Assembly (NCBI RefSeq): GCF_014905555.1
Contig: NZ_BNGS01000002.1
Span: 186,001 to 250,000 of the forward strand
Source: Streptomyces sp. Y2F8-2
GTDB taxonomy: Bacteria; Actinomycetota; Actinomycetes; Streptomycetales; Streptomycetaceae
Reading direction: 5' to 3'
DNA length: 64,000 nt
Of the stretch, positions 44,132 to 52,328 are shown in pieces (the stretch's first letter is position 1; every line of letters starts with the position of its first letter). The translations under genes and the position numbers were made by a program. The notes beneath the pieces were generated by a model. That model ran no database searches. It saw only the letters and a program-made list of their open reading frames with translations, and had not been told where the DNA came from.

Positions 44132-45652
44132 ATGAGCGCTGATGTCGACCTCACCACCCAGCCACCCGGCCCCCACCCCCTCCGCGACCGCCTCCTCGGC
44201 CTCGACTGCCGGCTGTTCGAGTCCGTCGCCGCCCGCCACTGGCCCGGTGCCGACCCCCTGCTCCCCCGCCTGAGCCGGGCCGCCAACCACGGTGTGCTGT
44301 GGTTCGCCACCGCCGCCGCCCTCGCCGCCACCCGTAGCCCCCGGGCCCGCCGCGCGGCCGCCCGCGGTGTCGCCTCCCTCGCGCTCGCCTCCGCCACCAT
44401 CAACACCCTCGGCAAGCGGTCGGTCCGCCGCCCCCGTCCCGTCCTCGATCCGGTCCCGGCCGTGCGCCGCCTCAAGCGGCAGCCGATCACGACCTCCTTC
44501 CCGTCCGGTCACTCCGCCTCGGCCGCCGCCTTCGCCACCGGTGTCGCCCTGGAGTCGCGTGGCTGGGGTGCCGCCGTGGCGCCGCTCGCCACCGCCGTCG
44601 CCGTCTCCCGTGTCTACACCGGCGTCCACTTCCCCAGCGACGTCCTCGCGGGCGCGGCCCTGGGTGTGGGCGCCGCCTACGCCGTACGGGGTCTCGTCCC
44701 GACCCGCGATCTGCTGCCGCCGCCCGACCGCCGGCGCTCCGTCGAGGCCGCCGCCTCGCCGGAACCCCTCGCGCCCGCGCTCGGCGACGGCACGGGGCTC
44801 GTGGTCGTCGTGAACAAGGGCGCGGCGACCTGGGACCGGGTACGGGCCCTCACGGACGCGCTCCCCGGCGCGGAGACCGTGGAGTGCGAACCGCCCGAGG
44901 TTCGCACCGAGTTGGAGAAGGCGGCCGCCCGTGCCCGCGTCCTCGGTGTGTGCGGCGGCGACGGCACCGTGAACACGGCGGCCGGCGTGGCCCTGCGCCA
45001 CGGCCTCCCGCTCGCCGTGCTCCCCGGCGGCACCCTCAACCACTTCGCGCTGGACCTCGGCGTGGAGGACCCCCGTGACCTGGTGGGCGCTCTCACGCGG
45101 GGCGACGCCGTCCGGGTCGACGTGGGCCGGTTCACCTCGGGTGAGACCCAGGGCTGCTTCCTCAACACCTGCAGCCTCGGCGTGTACCCGGAGCTGGTGC
45201 GCGAGCGGGAACGCTGGTCCCCCCGGATCGGCGGCTGGCCGGCCGGTGTGCTCGCCGCCTGGCGCGTCCTGCGGGCCGACCGCCACCCCCTGGCCGTACG
45301 TGTCGGCGACCGAACCCACCCGCTGTGGCTGCTGTTCGCGGGCAACGGCACCTACCACCGCATGGGCCTGGTGCCCGGCCGCCGCCACGACCTGGCCGAC
45401 GGGCTGCTCGACGTACGGGTCGTGCACGGCGGGCGCCGGCCCGCCGCCCGTCTGCTGGCGGCCGCGTTCGCGGGCCCGCTGTCGCACTCGCCGTTCCACG
45501 CTGCCCTACGGGTCCGGCGACTGCACCTGGACGGAGTCGCCCCCGGCACCCTCCTCGCCCACGACGGCGAGGTCACCGCCGTCCAGGGCGAGGTGACCCT
45601 GGAGGCCCTGCCCGAGGCGCTGACCGTCTACCGGCCGCTGCCCGCCGACTGA
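44132..45652 (+). CDS. PAP2 phosphatase - diacylglycerol kinase-like fusion
   Basis: This 506-residue protein combines two lipid-related modules. The N-terminal PAP2-type part (1-195) has membrane helices and the three phosphatase boxes: KRSVRRPRP, FPSGHSASAAAF and SRVYTGVHFPSDVLAG. The C-terminal part (about 220-506) is a diacylglycerol/sphingosine-kinase-type catalytic domain: GLVVVVNKGAATWD, VLGVCGGDGTVNTAAGVALRHGLPLAVLPGGTLNHFALDLG and TLLAHDGEV. It would dephosphorylate and rephosphorylate a membrane lipid on one polypeptide, or act as an undecaprenyl or phosphatidate cycling enzyme. This domain pairing is known in actinobacteria. A GGGTAC box lies close upstream but lacks a clear -35. 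Confidence 0.92.
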   Translation: MSADVDLTTQPPGPHPLRDRLLGLDCRLFESVAARHWPGADPLLPRLSRAANHGVLWFATAAALAATRSPRARRAAARGVASLALASATINTLGKRSVRRPRPVLDPVPAVRRLKRQPITTSFPSGHSASAAAFATGVALESRGWGAAVAPLATAVAVSRVYTGVHFPSDVLAGAALGVGAAYAVRGLVPTRDLLPPPDRRRSVEAAASPEPLAPALGDGTGLVVVVNKGAATWDRVRALTDALPGAETVECEPPEVRTELEKAAARARVLGVCGGDGTVNTAAGVALRHGLPLAVLPGGTLNHFALDLGVEDPRDLVGALTRGDAVRVDVGRFTSGETQGCFLNTCSLGVYPELVRERERWSPRIGGWPAGVLAAWRVLRADRHPLAVRVGDRTHPLWLLFAGNGTYHRMGLVPGRRHDLADGLLDVRVVHGGRRPAARLLAAAFAGPLSHSPFHAALRVRRLHLDGVAPGTLLAHDGEVTAVQGEVTLEALPEALTVYRPLPAD

Positions 45653-45812
45653 CCCCTGTGCCGCCGGTGTTGAGGGCTCCCGGCGCCCACCGCGCCCTGC
45701 CACGGTCAGTCCACATCGTAAGATGGCTGTCTCATTATTCGGCGAGATCGCTTACCGTGACACGTACCGCCCGCGGCGACGCCCGGGTCCGTACGAGGGG
45801 AAGAGGATCGTC

Positions 45813-46628
45813 ATGCCGAAGGAGACGGCCGTCTACACGCACGGCCACCACGAGTCCGTGCTGCGCTCGCACACCTGGCGGACCGCCGCCAACTCCGCGG
45901 CGTACCTCCTCGGGTCGCTGAAGCCGCACATGAGGATCCTGGACATCGGCTGCGGGCCGGGCACGATCACCGCGGACCTGGCCGCCCTGGTCCCCGACGG
46001 TCATGTCACCGGCGTCGACCGCGCCCCGGAGATCCTGGACCAGGCCCGGGCGACGGCCGACGCCCGCGGGGTCACCAACGTGGACTTCGCGGTCGCGGAC
46101 GTGCATGCGCTGGACTACCCGGACGACACGTTCTGCGTGGTCCACGCCCACCAGGTGCTCCAGCATGTGGGTGACCCGGTGCAGGCACTGCGCGAGATGC
46201 ACCGGGTCACCCGGCCGGGCGGTTTCATCGCCGCGCGCGACGCCGACTACGGCGCCATGACCTGGTACCCGGCGTCCAGGGGTCTGGAGGACTGGCTGGA
46301 CCTGTACGAGCGGGTCGCCCGCGCCAACGGCGGCGAGCCCGACGCGGGGCGGCGCCTGAAGTCCTGGGCGCTGCGGGCGGGCATCAGGGACGTCACCGCC
46401 ACCTCCGGCACCTGGACCTTCGCCACCGCCGAGGAGCGGGCCTGGTGGAGCGGACTGTGGGCGGACCGCACGCTCGCCTCGGCGTACGCCGACCGGGCGA
46501 CGGATGGCGGCCATGCGACCGCTGAAGACCTGAGTGCCGTTTCGGCGGCCTGGCGGGAATGGGGCCGGCACGAGGACGGATGGTTCTCGGTGCTGCACGG
46601 AGAAATTCTCTGCCGAAAAGAGGCCTGA
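45813..46628 (+). CDS. SAM-dependent methyltransferase (UbiE-like)
   Basis: This 271-residue methyltransferase has MRILDIGCGPGTITADLAAL as the SAM loop. HVTGVDRAPEILDQAR gives the acidic residue. ADVHALDYPDDTFCVVHAHQVLQHVGDPVQALREMHRVTRPGGFIAARD covers motifs II and III. It resembles type 11 methyltransferases acting on quinones or natural products. The ATG has GAGGGGAAGAGG upstream; the longer start at 45723 is unlikely. The C-terminus is followed after 41 nt by a short membrane-protein gene on the same strand. Confidence 0.88.
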   Translation: MPKETAVYTHGHHESVLRSHTWRTAANSAAYLLGSLKPHMRILDIGCGPGTITADLAALVPDGHVTGVDRAPEILDQARATADARGVTNVDFAVADVHALDYPDDTFCVVHAHQVLQHVGDPVQALREMHRVTRPGGFIAARDADYGAMTWYPASRGLEDWLDLYERVARANGGEPDAGRRLKSWALRAGIRDVTATSGTWTFATAEERAWWSGLWADRTLASAYADRATDGGHATAEDLSAVSAAWREWGRHEDGWFSVLHGEILCRKEA

Positions 46629-46669
46629 TTCCCGCCGTTCGGGAAACTTGGACAGCAGGAGGTGTGACT

Positions 46670-46840
46670 ATGGTTCCGATCCTGCTCGTTCTCCTTCTGG
46701 CCGTGATTCTCTTCGGCGTCGGATTCGCCGTGAAGGCACTGTGGTGGATCGCCCTCGCGGTGCTGGTCGTCTGGCTCGTGGGCTTCCTGGCCCGCGGCAC
46801 TACGGCGGCCGGCGGACGCGGCCGATGGTATCGCTGGTGA
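46670..46840 (+). CDS. Small hydrophobic membrane protein
   Basis: This 56-residue protein is almost entirely two membrane helices (VPILLVLLLAVILFGVGFAVKALW, IALAVLVVWLVGFLARG) with a Gly/Arg-rich tail ending RWYRW. A strong AGGAGG lies 5-8 nt before the ATG, and a terminator follows directly, which argues that it is real. Similar small hydrophobic proteins are common in streptomycetes and of unknown function. Confidence 0.85.
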   Translation: MVPILLVLLLAVILFGVGFAVKALWWIALAVLVVWLVGFLARGTTAAGGRGRWYRW

Positions 46841-46846
46841 ATCGGC

Positions 46847-46876
46847 GGTGCCCGGGCGGTGATACGCCCGGGCACC
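46847..46876. terminator. Bidirectional hairpin between the small membrane gene and gvpK
   Basis: A perfect 12-bp stem (46847-46858 with 46865-46876; arm GGTGCCCGGGCG) has a 6-nt GTGATA loop. It begins 7 nt after a plus-strand stop and 24 nt beyond the last minus-strand gvp gene. Confidence 0.88.
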
Positions 46877-46899
46877 CGATTCCCGTGATCCTTCGGCGA

Positions 46900-47184
46900 T
46901 CACTCCCGCGGCAGCAACGATCCGAGCGGCCCGAGGTCCAGATTCAGGTCCTCGGGCCGCAGTCCGTAGCGCTCCCGGAGCTGAGCCATACGGTCCTCGA
47001 GCAGCATCAGGGTGAGCCCGATGCGCTCCTCCTGGTCCTCGGTGAGCTCGCCGGTGTCGAACCTGCGCAGCGCCTGCCGCTCCATGAGCTGGCGCAGCAG
47101 CTCCACGACGGTCAGCACGAGCTTGACCAGGTCACGCTCCACGGTGTCGGGTTCCAGGTCGAGTCGGTTGCGTCCGTCGCTCAT
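46900..47184 (-). CDS. gvpK: Gas vesicle protein GvpK
   Basis: This 94-residue, mostly helical protein reads RNRLDLEPDTVERDLVKLVLTVVELLRQLMERQALRRFDTGELTEDQEERIGLTLMLLEDRM, the GvpK signature, and ends LGPLGSLLPRE. GvpK takes part in gas-vesicle assembly. It begins one nt after the gvpS stop and is the last gene of the cluster, followed by a terminator. Confidence 0.93.
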   Translation of the reverse strand: MSDGRNRLDLEPDTVERDLVKLVLTVVELLRQLMERQALRRFDTGELTEDQEERIGLTLMLLEDRMAQLRERYGLRPEDLNLDLGPLGSLLPRE

Positions 47185-47185
47185 G

Positions 47186-47380
47186 TCACCGCTCCTCCGG
47201 CCAGGGGGCCGGCACCTGGGCGCCGACCGAGCTGATCAGCGCGTTGAGGTCGATGCGGACGAGGTCGACGTCCGCGATGCGCAGGGTGAGGTCGCCGGTG
47301 ATGACGACGCCCCCGGCCAGCAGCCGGTCGAGCAGGTCCACCAGGGCGACCTGACGGTGTTGAAGTCCGTCGACGGTCAC
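47186..47380 (-). CDS. gvpS: Short GvpA-family protein GvpS
   Basis: This 64-residue protein begins with GTG at 47380, overlapping the gvpL stop by four bases. TVDGLQHRQVALVDLLDRLLAGGVVITGDLTLRIADVDLVRIDLNALISSVG is a GvpA-type alpha-beta-beta-alpha core with a minimal C-terminus. The position between gvpL and gvpK is the usual place of gvpS in streptomycetes. The longer reading frame from 47845 is a shadow of gvpL. Confidence 0.88.
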   Translation of the reverse strand: MTVDGLQHRQVALVDLLDRLLAGGVVITGDLTLRIADVDLVRIDLNALISSVGAQVPAPWPEER

Positions 47381-48213
47381 GGCCCCTCCCGCCCTTCGAC
47401 CCCGCTGAACGAGTACGCCGCCCAGGGGCCGGTGAGTTCGACCCGCACTCCGGTAATTCCGCTTTTCTCCTGCTCCACTTTTGTCACGAACGCCTCGGAC
47501 CCGGAACGCGGCACAAGATAGGCGGCGTTGAGCACATTGCGACCGGAGGAACCGGAGAGCGCAGGATTCTGCGGGGCGTGCAGCCGGAAATCCTCGGCCC
47601 AGCCGGAAAGATTCTCGTGCAGTTGGCGCGCGAACCGTTCGGTGTTCTCCTGCATTTCCTGGTGGGCCTGCCGGCGCACACGGCGCTGGCGCAGGTAGTC
47701 GCGGCCGGAGACCGGTTTCCGCGGCGGCTGGGAGGCATTGCCCGCCCCTTCCGCCCCTCCCGGACTTTCCGTTCCCGGCGTCTGTCCTTGCGTCTGTCCC
47801 TGCGTTTGCGTGGGGTCCGTCTCCGCGTACACCTTGACTCCCCATTCGACCCGGCCGTCCAGACGGTCGAGGGCGCGGTGGAAGTCGTCCGCGCGCTCCT
47901 GGAGCATCGCGCGCACGCCGCTGTCGTCACGGAACACCGTGGCGAGCCGCAGCGGCAGGGGCGTGGTGGCGGCGGTGAGCGCGTCCACGACGCCCTGGTG
48001 GGCGCGGGCGGTGGCGGCCAGCCAGTCCAGGTCCTCCAGACGGGCGCGCAGCGGCTCCTCCGCGAAGTCCCGCTCCGGGACCGTGCTGACGACGGCGACC
48101 AGGCCGTCGTGCGCCAACTGCCTGGGCGGCACGCCCGCGACGCCCGCCGGGCCGTCCTCGAGCGCCGCGTGAAAGGGGCGGCAGACGGCGTACACGTACC
48201 GCAGTCCGTTCAC
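47377..48213 (-). CDS. gvpL: Gas vesicle protein GvpL (GvpF/L family)
   Basis: This 278-residue protein starts with GTG at 48213 behind GAAGGAGG. NGLRYVYAVCRPFHAALE opens the GvpF/L fold, DGLVAVVSTVPERDF and WLAATARAHQGVVDALTAATTPLPLRLATVFRDD are the typical mid-regions. A low-complexity insert with TQGQTQGQT interrupts the domain near residue 140, unlike gvpF. The C-terminal part has KVEQEKSGITGVRVELTGPWAAYSF. Start and stop overlap neighbours by four bases each. Confidence 0.9.
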   Translation of the reverse strand: MNGLRYVYAVCRPFHAALEDGPAGVAGVPPRQLAHDGLVAVVSTVPERDFAEEPLRARLEDLDWLAATARAHQGVVDALTAATTPLPLRLATVFRDDSGVRAMLQERADDFHRALDRLDGRVEWGVKVYAETDPTQTQGQTQGQTPGTESPGGAEGAGNASQPPRKPVSGRDYLRQRRVRRQAHQEMQENTERFARQLHENLSGWAEDFRLHAPQNPALSGSSGRNVLNAAYLVPRSGSEAFVTKVEQEKSGITGVRVELTGPWAAYSFSGVEGREGP

Positions 48214-48536
48214 GATGCCTCCTTCTCGCCGCGCGCGCCTTCCAGTTCGGCCAACCGGTCGCGCAGTTCGGCGTTCTCCCGGGCCAGTTCGTTCTGGCGG
48301 GCGCGGGACGAGAGCGCCGGGTCGGTCTCCCACCAGTCGATGCCCATCTCCTTCGCCCGGTCGACGGAGGCGACGACGAGGCGGAGCTTGATGGTGAGCA
48401 GTTCGATGTCGAGCAGGTTGATCCGGATGTCGCCGGCGATCACCACGCCCTTGTCGAGGACGCGTTCGAGGATGTCGGCGAGGTTGGCTCCGCTGCCGGC
48501 GCCGTACGGCTCGGGAAACCGGCCGGGCGTCGTCAT
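48210..48536 (-). CDS. gvpJ: GvpJ, GvpA-family structural protein
   Basis: This 108-residue protein has SGANLADILERVLDKGVVIAGDIRINLLDIELLTIKLRLVVASVDRAKEMGIDWWETDP, the GvpA/J core. A charged coiled-coil-like tail (ARENAELRDRLAELEGARGEKE) follows. The tail and WW distinguish J-type proteins from the shell protein GvpA. Four-base overlaps occur at both ends. Confidence 0.92.
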   Translation of the reverse strand: MTTPGRFPEPYGAGSGANLADILERVLDKGVVIAGDIRINLLDIELLTIKLRLVVASVDRAKEMGIDWWETDPALSSRARQNELARENAELRDRLAELEGARGEKEAS

Positions 48537-49711
48537 CGACGGCCCCCGCGCGCGACGTCCCCGGGCTCCTCGTCCGCGTACTCGTCGCCCTCCGCGTCCT
48601 CGTACCCTTCCACGTCCGCGTCCTCGTAGGATCCTTCCTCCGGGTCCGCGTCCTCGTAGGATCCTTCCTCCGGGTCCGCGTCGGGTCCTTCTTCCTCCTC
48701 CGCGTACCCCTCCGGCTCCTCCTCGTCCGCGTAGGGCTCCTCGCCCTCTTCGTCCTCTCCGCCCTCCAACTCGGCGCTCTCGTCCTCGTCGCGGGGTTCC
48801 TCGTCGCGGGGTTCCTCGGCCTCCTCGTCCGCCACCGCGTCCTCGTGGCTGCGGACCACCTCGCCGTCACGGATCTCGCCGCGCCAGCCGTCCTCCGCCT
48901 CACCCTTCAAGGTGATGAACCGGGCGAAGTTCTTCAGATCCAGCCTGACCCGGCGGCCCTGCGCCCGCCACAGATTGCCGGTCTTCTCGAACAGGCCGCT
49001 CGGGTAGTACTCCATGACCAGCAGGACCCGGGTGAGGTTCTCGCCCAGGGGGTGGAAGGTCACGACGCCCTTCGCGGTGCCCTTGGCGCCCTCCGACGTC
49101 CACTGGATGCGCCGGTCGGCGAGCTGCTCGGTGGTGTGCGCCTTCCAGCTGCGGTTGGACCAGAAGATTTTCGCCTGCCAGTCGGAGTGGGTGTCGTCGG
49201 CGCTGTCGGCGCTCTTGACGCCCTTGGCGAAGGTGGAGAAGTCCTGGTACTGCGTCCACTGGTCGTAGGCGGTGCGCAGCGGCACGCCGACGTCGACGGA
49301 TTCCATGATGACGGTGGGCTTCTTGCCGCCCCCGCCCTTCTTCCTGCCCTTGCCGCCCCCTAGGTTGCTGACGGCTTCCTTCACGTTGTCCTTGGCGCGG
49401 GAGGCGCCGAGTTCCAGGGCGGAGCGCAGCGGTCCCTTGCCCTCGGCCAGCTTGCGGCCGCCGTCGAGCGCCAGCTTGGCGAAGCCGGGGCTGTTGCCTT
49501 CGGCGATGTCGTTGAGCTTGACGGTGGTCTCGCCGAGCTTGCGGCCGAGGCCGGTGAGCAGCTTCGTGGCCCGCGCGGCGAGGTACTCCTGGGCCTCGGC
49601 CTTCAGCCGGTCCGCGGCCTCGCCGCGGGCGAGGTGCGTCAAGGGGTTGTCCGTGGCCGCGCCCGTGGCCTTGCCGGCCGCGGAGGTGGCCGATCCGAGG
49701 GTGTCGGTCAT
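48533..49711 (-). CDS. gvpZ: GvpZ-type SRPBCC (START-like) protein with acidic tail
   Basis: This 392-residue protein has a helical Ala-rich N-terminal third, a Gly/Lys stretch (about 120-131), and a cyclase/dehydrase-type SRPBCC domain (about 132-285). That domain contains TVIMESVDVGVPLRTAYDQWTQYQDFSTFAKGVKS and GVVTFHPLGENLTRVLLVMEYYPSGLFEK. A strongly acidic C-terminal tail of about 100 residues follows, rich in EE, DE and repeated SYEDADPEEG. Such proteins stand between gvpY and gvpJ in streptomycete clusters. The tail may bind a basic partner such as the Lys-rich end of GvpY; this is inference. Confidence 0.85.
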   Translation of the reverse strand: MTDTLGSATSAAGKATGAATDNPLTHLARGEAADRLKAEAQEYLAARATKLLTGLGRKLGETTVKLNDIAEGNSPGFAKLALDGGRKLAEGKGPLRSALELGASRAKDNVKEAVSNLGGGKGRKKGGGGKKPTVIMESVDVGVPLRTAYDQWTQYQDFSTFAKGVKSADSADDTHSDWQAKIFWSNRSWKAHTTEQLADRRIQWTSEGAKGTAKGVVTFHPLGENLTRVLLVMEYYPSGLFEKTGNLWRAQGRRVRLDLKNFARFITLKGEAEDGWRGEIRDGEVVRSHEDAVADEEAEEPRDEEPRDEDESAELEGGEDEEGEEPYADEEEPEGYAEEEEGPDADPEEGSYEDADPEEGSYEDADVEGYEDAEGDEYADEEPGDVARGGRR

Positions 49712-50391
49712 CGGTCGTCACCGCCCTTCGAGGAGCCCGCGCCGCGGGCGCCGGCGGTCTTCTTCGCGGCCGTCCTGCGGGCCGCGCCGGCCGAGCCGCC
49801 CACCGCCTTCTTCGCGGGGGCCGTCTTCTTCGCCGCGGCCTTCTTCGCCGGGGCCTTCTTCGCTGCGGTCTTCTTCGCCGCGGTCTTCTTCGCCGGGGCC
49901 TTCTCGGCCGCCTTCCTGCCGGACGGCTCCTCCCGCCGGCTCTCGCGGTCGCTCTCACCGCGCGGCGGGCGGTCGCCTCCGTCCCGTTCGGTGCGGTTGC
50001 CGTCCTCCCGCTCATCGCGGTCGTCGTCCCGCGCCGCGCGGTCGTCGTCCTCGTCCCGGTCCTCGCCGGAGCCGCCCTCGGGCAGCTCGTCGCGCATCCG
50101 GGCGGTACGGTCGTGCAGCCGGTCGGCGAGCGCGTTCATCTGCCGCTCGACCATGGCCCCGGTGGCGGCCTTGCCGACGCCTCGCAGTTCCTGGCGCAAC
50201 TGGTCGCCGATCTCCTTGAACTGCGGAGCGTTCATGAGCTGCTGGTTCACCGCGTTCGCGAGCGTCCGCGGGCTGAGGTTGAGCTTCTTGCCCGCCACCA
50301 GGGAGCCGACCGCGAGCGCCATTTTCAGCTTCTTGGTGCGTCCCAGAAAGTATCCGGCCCCTACGGCGAGGCCCAGTGCGGTTCGGTTCAT
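49708..50391 (-). CDS. gvpY: GvpY-type protein with histone-H1-like Lys/Ala tail
   Basis: This 227-residue protein begins NRTALGLAVGAGYFLGRTKKLKMALAVGS, a short amphipathic segment. A helical part follows (QLMNAPQFKEIGDQLRQELRGVGKAATGAMVERQMNALADRLHDR), then a highly charged Asp/Arg stretch. The tail has repeated KKTAAKKAPAKKAAAKKTAPAKK units, like a bacterial histone H1. The basic tail sits beside the acidic GvpZ tail. The gene overlaps gvpZ by four bases. Confidence 0.85.
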   Translation of the reverse strand: MNRTALGLAVGAGYFLGRTKKLKMALAVGSLVAGKKLNLSPRTLANAVNQQLMNAPQFKEIGDQLRQELRGVGKAATGAMVERQMNALADRLHDRTARMRDELPEGGSGEDRDEDDDRAARDDDRDEREDGNRTERDGGDRPPRGESDRESRREEPSGRKAAEKAPAKKTAAKKTAAKKAPAKKAAAKKTAPAKKAVGGSAGAARRTAAKKTAGARGAGSSKGGDDR

Positions 50392-50392
50392 G

Positions 50393-50650
50393 TCACGTCC
50401 CGTTGCCTGTGGTGTCGCCGGAGCGCAGCGCGATCTCCAGCCGGTCGAGCAGTTCGTCCTCGCGCCGGTCGAACTCCTCCTCAGTGATCTCGCCCGCCCC
50501 CAGTTGCTCCTCGAGGCGGGCGAGTTCGGCCCTCACGGCGGCGGGGTCGTAGTAGATCCGTTCCGCCTCACGGAGCACCTGTCTGATGGCCCAGGCGCTG
50601 CCGCGCACGGGGGCGAACGGCAGCATCAGCACCTCACCGATCAGTCCCAC
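50393..50650 (-). CDS. gvpG: Gas vesicle protein GvpG
   Basis: This 85-residue helical protein reads GLIGEVLMLPFAPVRGSAWAIRQVLREAERIYYDPAAVRAELARLEEQLGAGEITEEEFDRREDELLDRLE, the GvpG signature. It is a minor protein required for vesicle formation in other organisms. Only one nt separates it from gvpY downstream. Confidence 0.93.
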   Translation of the reverse strand: MGLIGEVLMLPFAPVRGSAWAIRQVLREAERIYYDPAAVRAELARLEEQLGAGEITEEEFDRREDELLDRLEIALRSGDTTGNGT

Positions 50651-50683
50651 GGTGTTCTCCTTCCGCTCGGGCCGAAGGCCCCG

Positions 50684-51454
50684 CTAATGAGCGCCGGCGT
50701 CGATGCCCGCGGTGGTCCCCGCCGGCTCGGCGGGCCCCGGCTCGACGAAGCTGTACGGCGGCAGCGGCCCGTTGACGCGCACGTCGAGGTGCGGGTGCGC
50801 CTTGCGGAGCTGTTCGACGGCGGCCAGGAACGAGTCCGCCGTCTCACGCGCCACCAGGAACGACACGTTGGCGAGCCAGCCGGTGGACTCGGGGCCCACG
50901 CTGACGGCCTCGGCGGCCGGCTCCAGGGCACGCTGGAGCTCCCTGGCGTCCTCGGCCTCGCGGCTCTGCACCGCGGCCGCCACCATCTCGCCGAGCTTGA
51001 GCTTCTCCTCGTAGCTTCCGCCGCCCGCCTTGCGGTTGGCTTCCGCCAGAGATCGGACCTCGGGGTTCTCGGCCATCACGTGGTGCAGGACAGCCTCCTC
51101 GTCGTGGCTGGCCTTGATGTTGTACTCGACCTTGCCGTCGAGGGTGCCGAGCCGCTCCCGGTAGTGTTCGGCGCGCTCTTCGAGGACGCCGGTGACGGCG
51201 TCGTCGTCCGGAGCGAGGCTGCCGAACCGCATGGGCAGGATCGGCCCGCCCGCGGCGGCCTCGCTCAGCACGTTCTGGTGGGCGAGCAGGTCACGGCGCT
51301 TCGGACGCAGCCCTTCGGGGGCGTCGCTGACGATCGCCGCCAGTTCGCCCCGCTTCAGGATGCGCACCGTCCGGGCCGGATCGCCGACGCCGCCCATGCC
51401 GTCGGGGAGCGAGGGGTGGTCGGCCGCGGCGATGCCGTAGACGTACGTGCTCAC
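50684..51454 (-). CDS. gvpF: Gas vesicle protein GvpF (GvpF/L family)
   Basis: This 256-residue protein starts STYVYGIAAADHPSLPDGMGGVGDPARTVRILKRGELAAIVSDAPEGLRPKRRDLLAHQNVLSEAA. PILPMRFGSLAPDDDAV and KVEYNIKASHDEEAVLHHV are further conserved segments, and NVSFLVARETADSFLAAVEQLRKAHPHLDVRVNGPLPPYSFVE is the C-terminal signature. GvpF contacts GvpA at the start of assembly. Its start overlaps the gvpA stop by four bases. Confidence 0.93.
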   Translation of the reverse strand: MSTYVYGIAAADHPSLPDGMGGVGDPARTVRILKRGELAAIVSDAPEGLRPKRRDLLAHQNVLSEAAAGGPILPMRFGSLAPDDDAVTGVLEERAEHYRERLGTLDGKVEYNIKASHDEEAVLHHVMAENPEVRSLAEANRKAGGGSYEEKLKLGEMVAAAVQSREAEDARELQRALEPAAEAVSVGPESTGWLANVSFLVARETADSFLAAVEQLRKAHPHLDVRVNGPLPPYSFVEPGPAEPAGTTAGIDAGAH

Positions 51455-51876
51455 TCCTGCTCCTCCTTCTTCTCGCGCGAGGCCGTCGACTTACGGGTGC
51501 GCCGGCTCGGTTCGGCCTGGGCCTCCCCGCGGGCCTGCCGGAAGGCGTCGGATATGGTCTCGGCGGCGCCGGACAGCGCGCCCTTGGACTTGCCGCGCGC
51601 GCCGGACTCGGTCATCTCCCCGACCAGGTCGGGCAGTCCGGGGTCCTTGCGCGGACCGGCCTCCAGGTCGAGACGGTTGCACGCCTCGGCGAAGCGCAGA
51701 TAGGTGTCGACGCTGGCGACGACGACCCTTACGTCGATCTTCAGGATCTCGATGCCGACGAGGGAGACGCGCACGAACGCGTCGATGACGAGCCCTCGGT
51801 CGAGGACGAGTTCCAGGACGTCGTACAGGCCGCTGGAGCCGCCTCCGGATGTCTGTTGTGCCGGGACAACGGTCAT
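51451..51876 (-). CDS. gvpA: Gas vesicle shell protein GvpA
   Basis: This 141-residue protein has the GvpA core (SSGLYDVLELVLDRGLVIDAFVRVSLVGIEILKIDVRVVVASVDTYLRFAEACNRLDLEA). It carries a long streptomycete-type C-terminal extension (about residues 75-141, ending TRKSTASREKKEEQE) that is absent from the classical 70-residue shell proteins. The long basic tail may prevent or modify packing of the ribbed shell. Confidence 0.92.
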   Translation of the reverse strand: MTVVPAQQTSGGGSSGLYDVLELVLDRGLVIDAFVRVSLVGIEILKIDVRVVVASVDTYLRFAEACNRLDLEAGPRKDPGLPDLVGEMTESGARGKSKGALSGAAETISDAFRQARGEAQAEPSRRTRKSTASREKKEEQE

Positions 51877-51919
51877 GCCGACCGGCCCTCCTTGTCTGTG
51901 TGTCGGTGCGTGCGGCGGG

Positions 51920-52255
51920 CTAGCTGCCGCCGCCCCTGCGTGTGTCGGCCCTCCCGCGCTCGTAGCGGCGAACCTTCCGGTATCCCGTGAGCTCGCCGTC
52001 GGCGGACACGTCCACCGAGTAGCTTGCGAGCAGACTCATGGTGTCGGGGACCCGGGCGAGTTCGAGGACCTCGATTTCGAGCGTCCAGCCGTCCTCGGTG
52101 GGTTCGAAGGACGACACCGACTCGGCGGCCAGTCCGGTGAGCTCCGTGAACTGGGCGCGCGCGTGGCGCAGCACCTCCATGGGGCTCGGCCGGCCGTTCG
52201 CCCGGTCGCTGTTCTCGGGGGAGTTCCGTGAATGTGTACGTGATGTGTTCGACAT
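51920..52255 (-). CDS. gvpO: Gas vesicle protein GvpO
   Basis: This 111-residue protein is GvpO. SPMEVLRHARAQFTELTGLAAESVSSFEPTEDGWTLEIEVLELARVPDTMSLLASYSVDVSADGELTGYRKVRRYERG is the complete family signature. The ATG at 52255 has GGAGG upstream. It opens the gvp cluster, 73 nt downstream of the LigD-like gene on the same strand, with no evident promoter or terminator between. Confidence 0.93.
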   Translation of the reverse strand: MSNTSRTHSRNSPENSDRANGRPSPMEVLRHARAQFTELTGLAAESVSSFEPTEDGWTLEIEVLELARVPDTMSLLASYSVDVSADGELTGYRKVRRYERGRADTRRGGGS

Positions 52256-52328
52256 GGCCACCTCCACCACCGGGTGGCCACAAGGGCGTTGGCCAAACCT
52301 TCGGATGTCCGAGGGCTTCGACCGGGCT

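Noticed and set aside
46900..52255. gvp cluster as part of a phage-tail or encapsulin-type particle
   Set aside because: All ten genes match recognised gvp order and motifs, and no baseplate, sheath or encapsulin gene is present.
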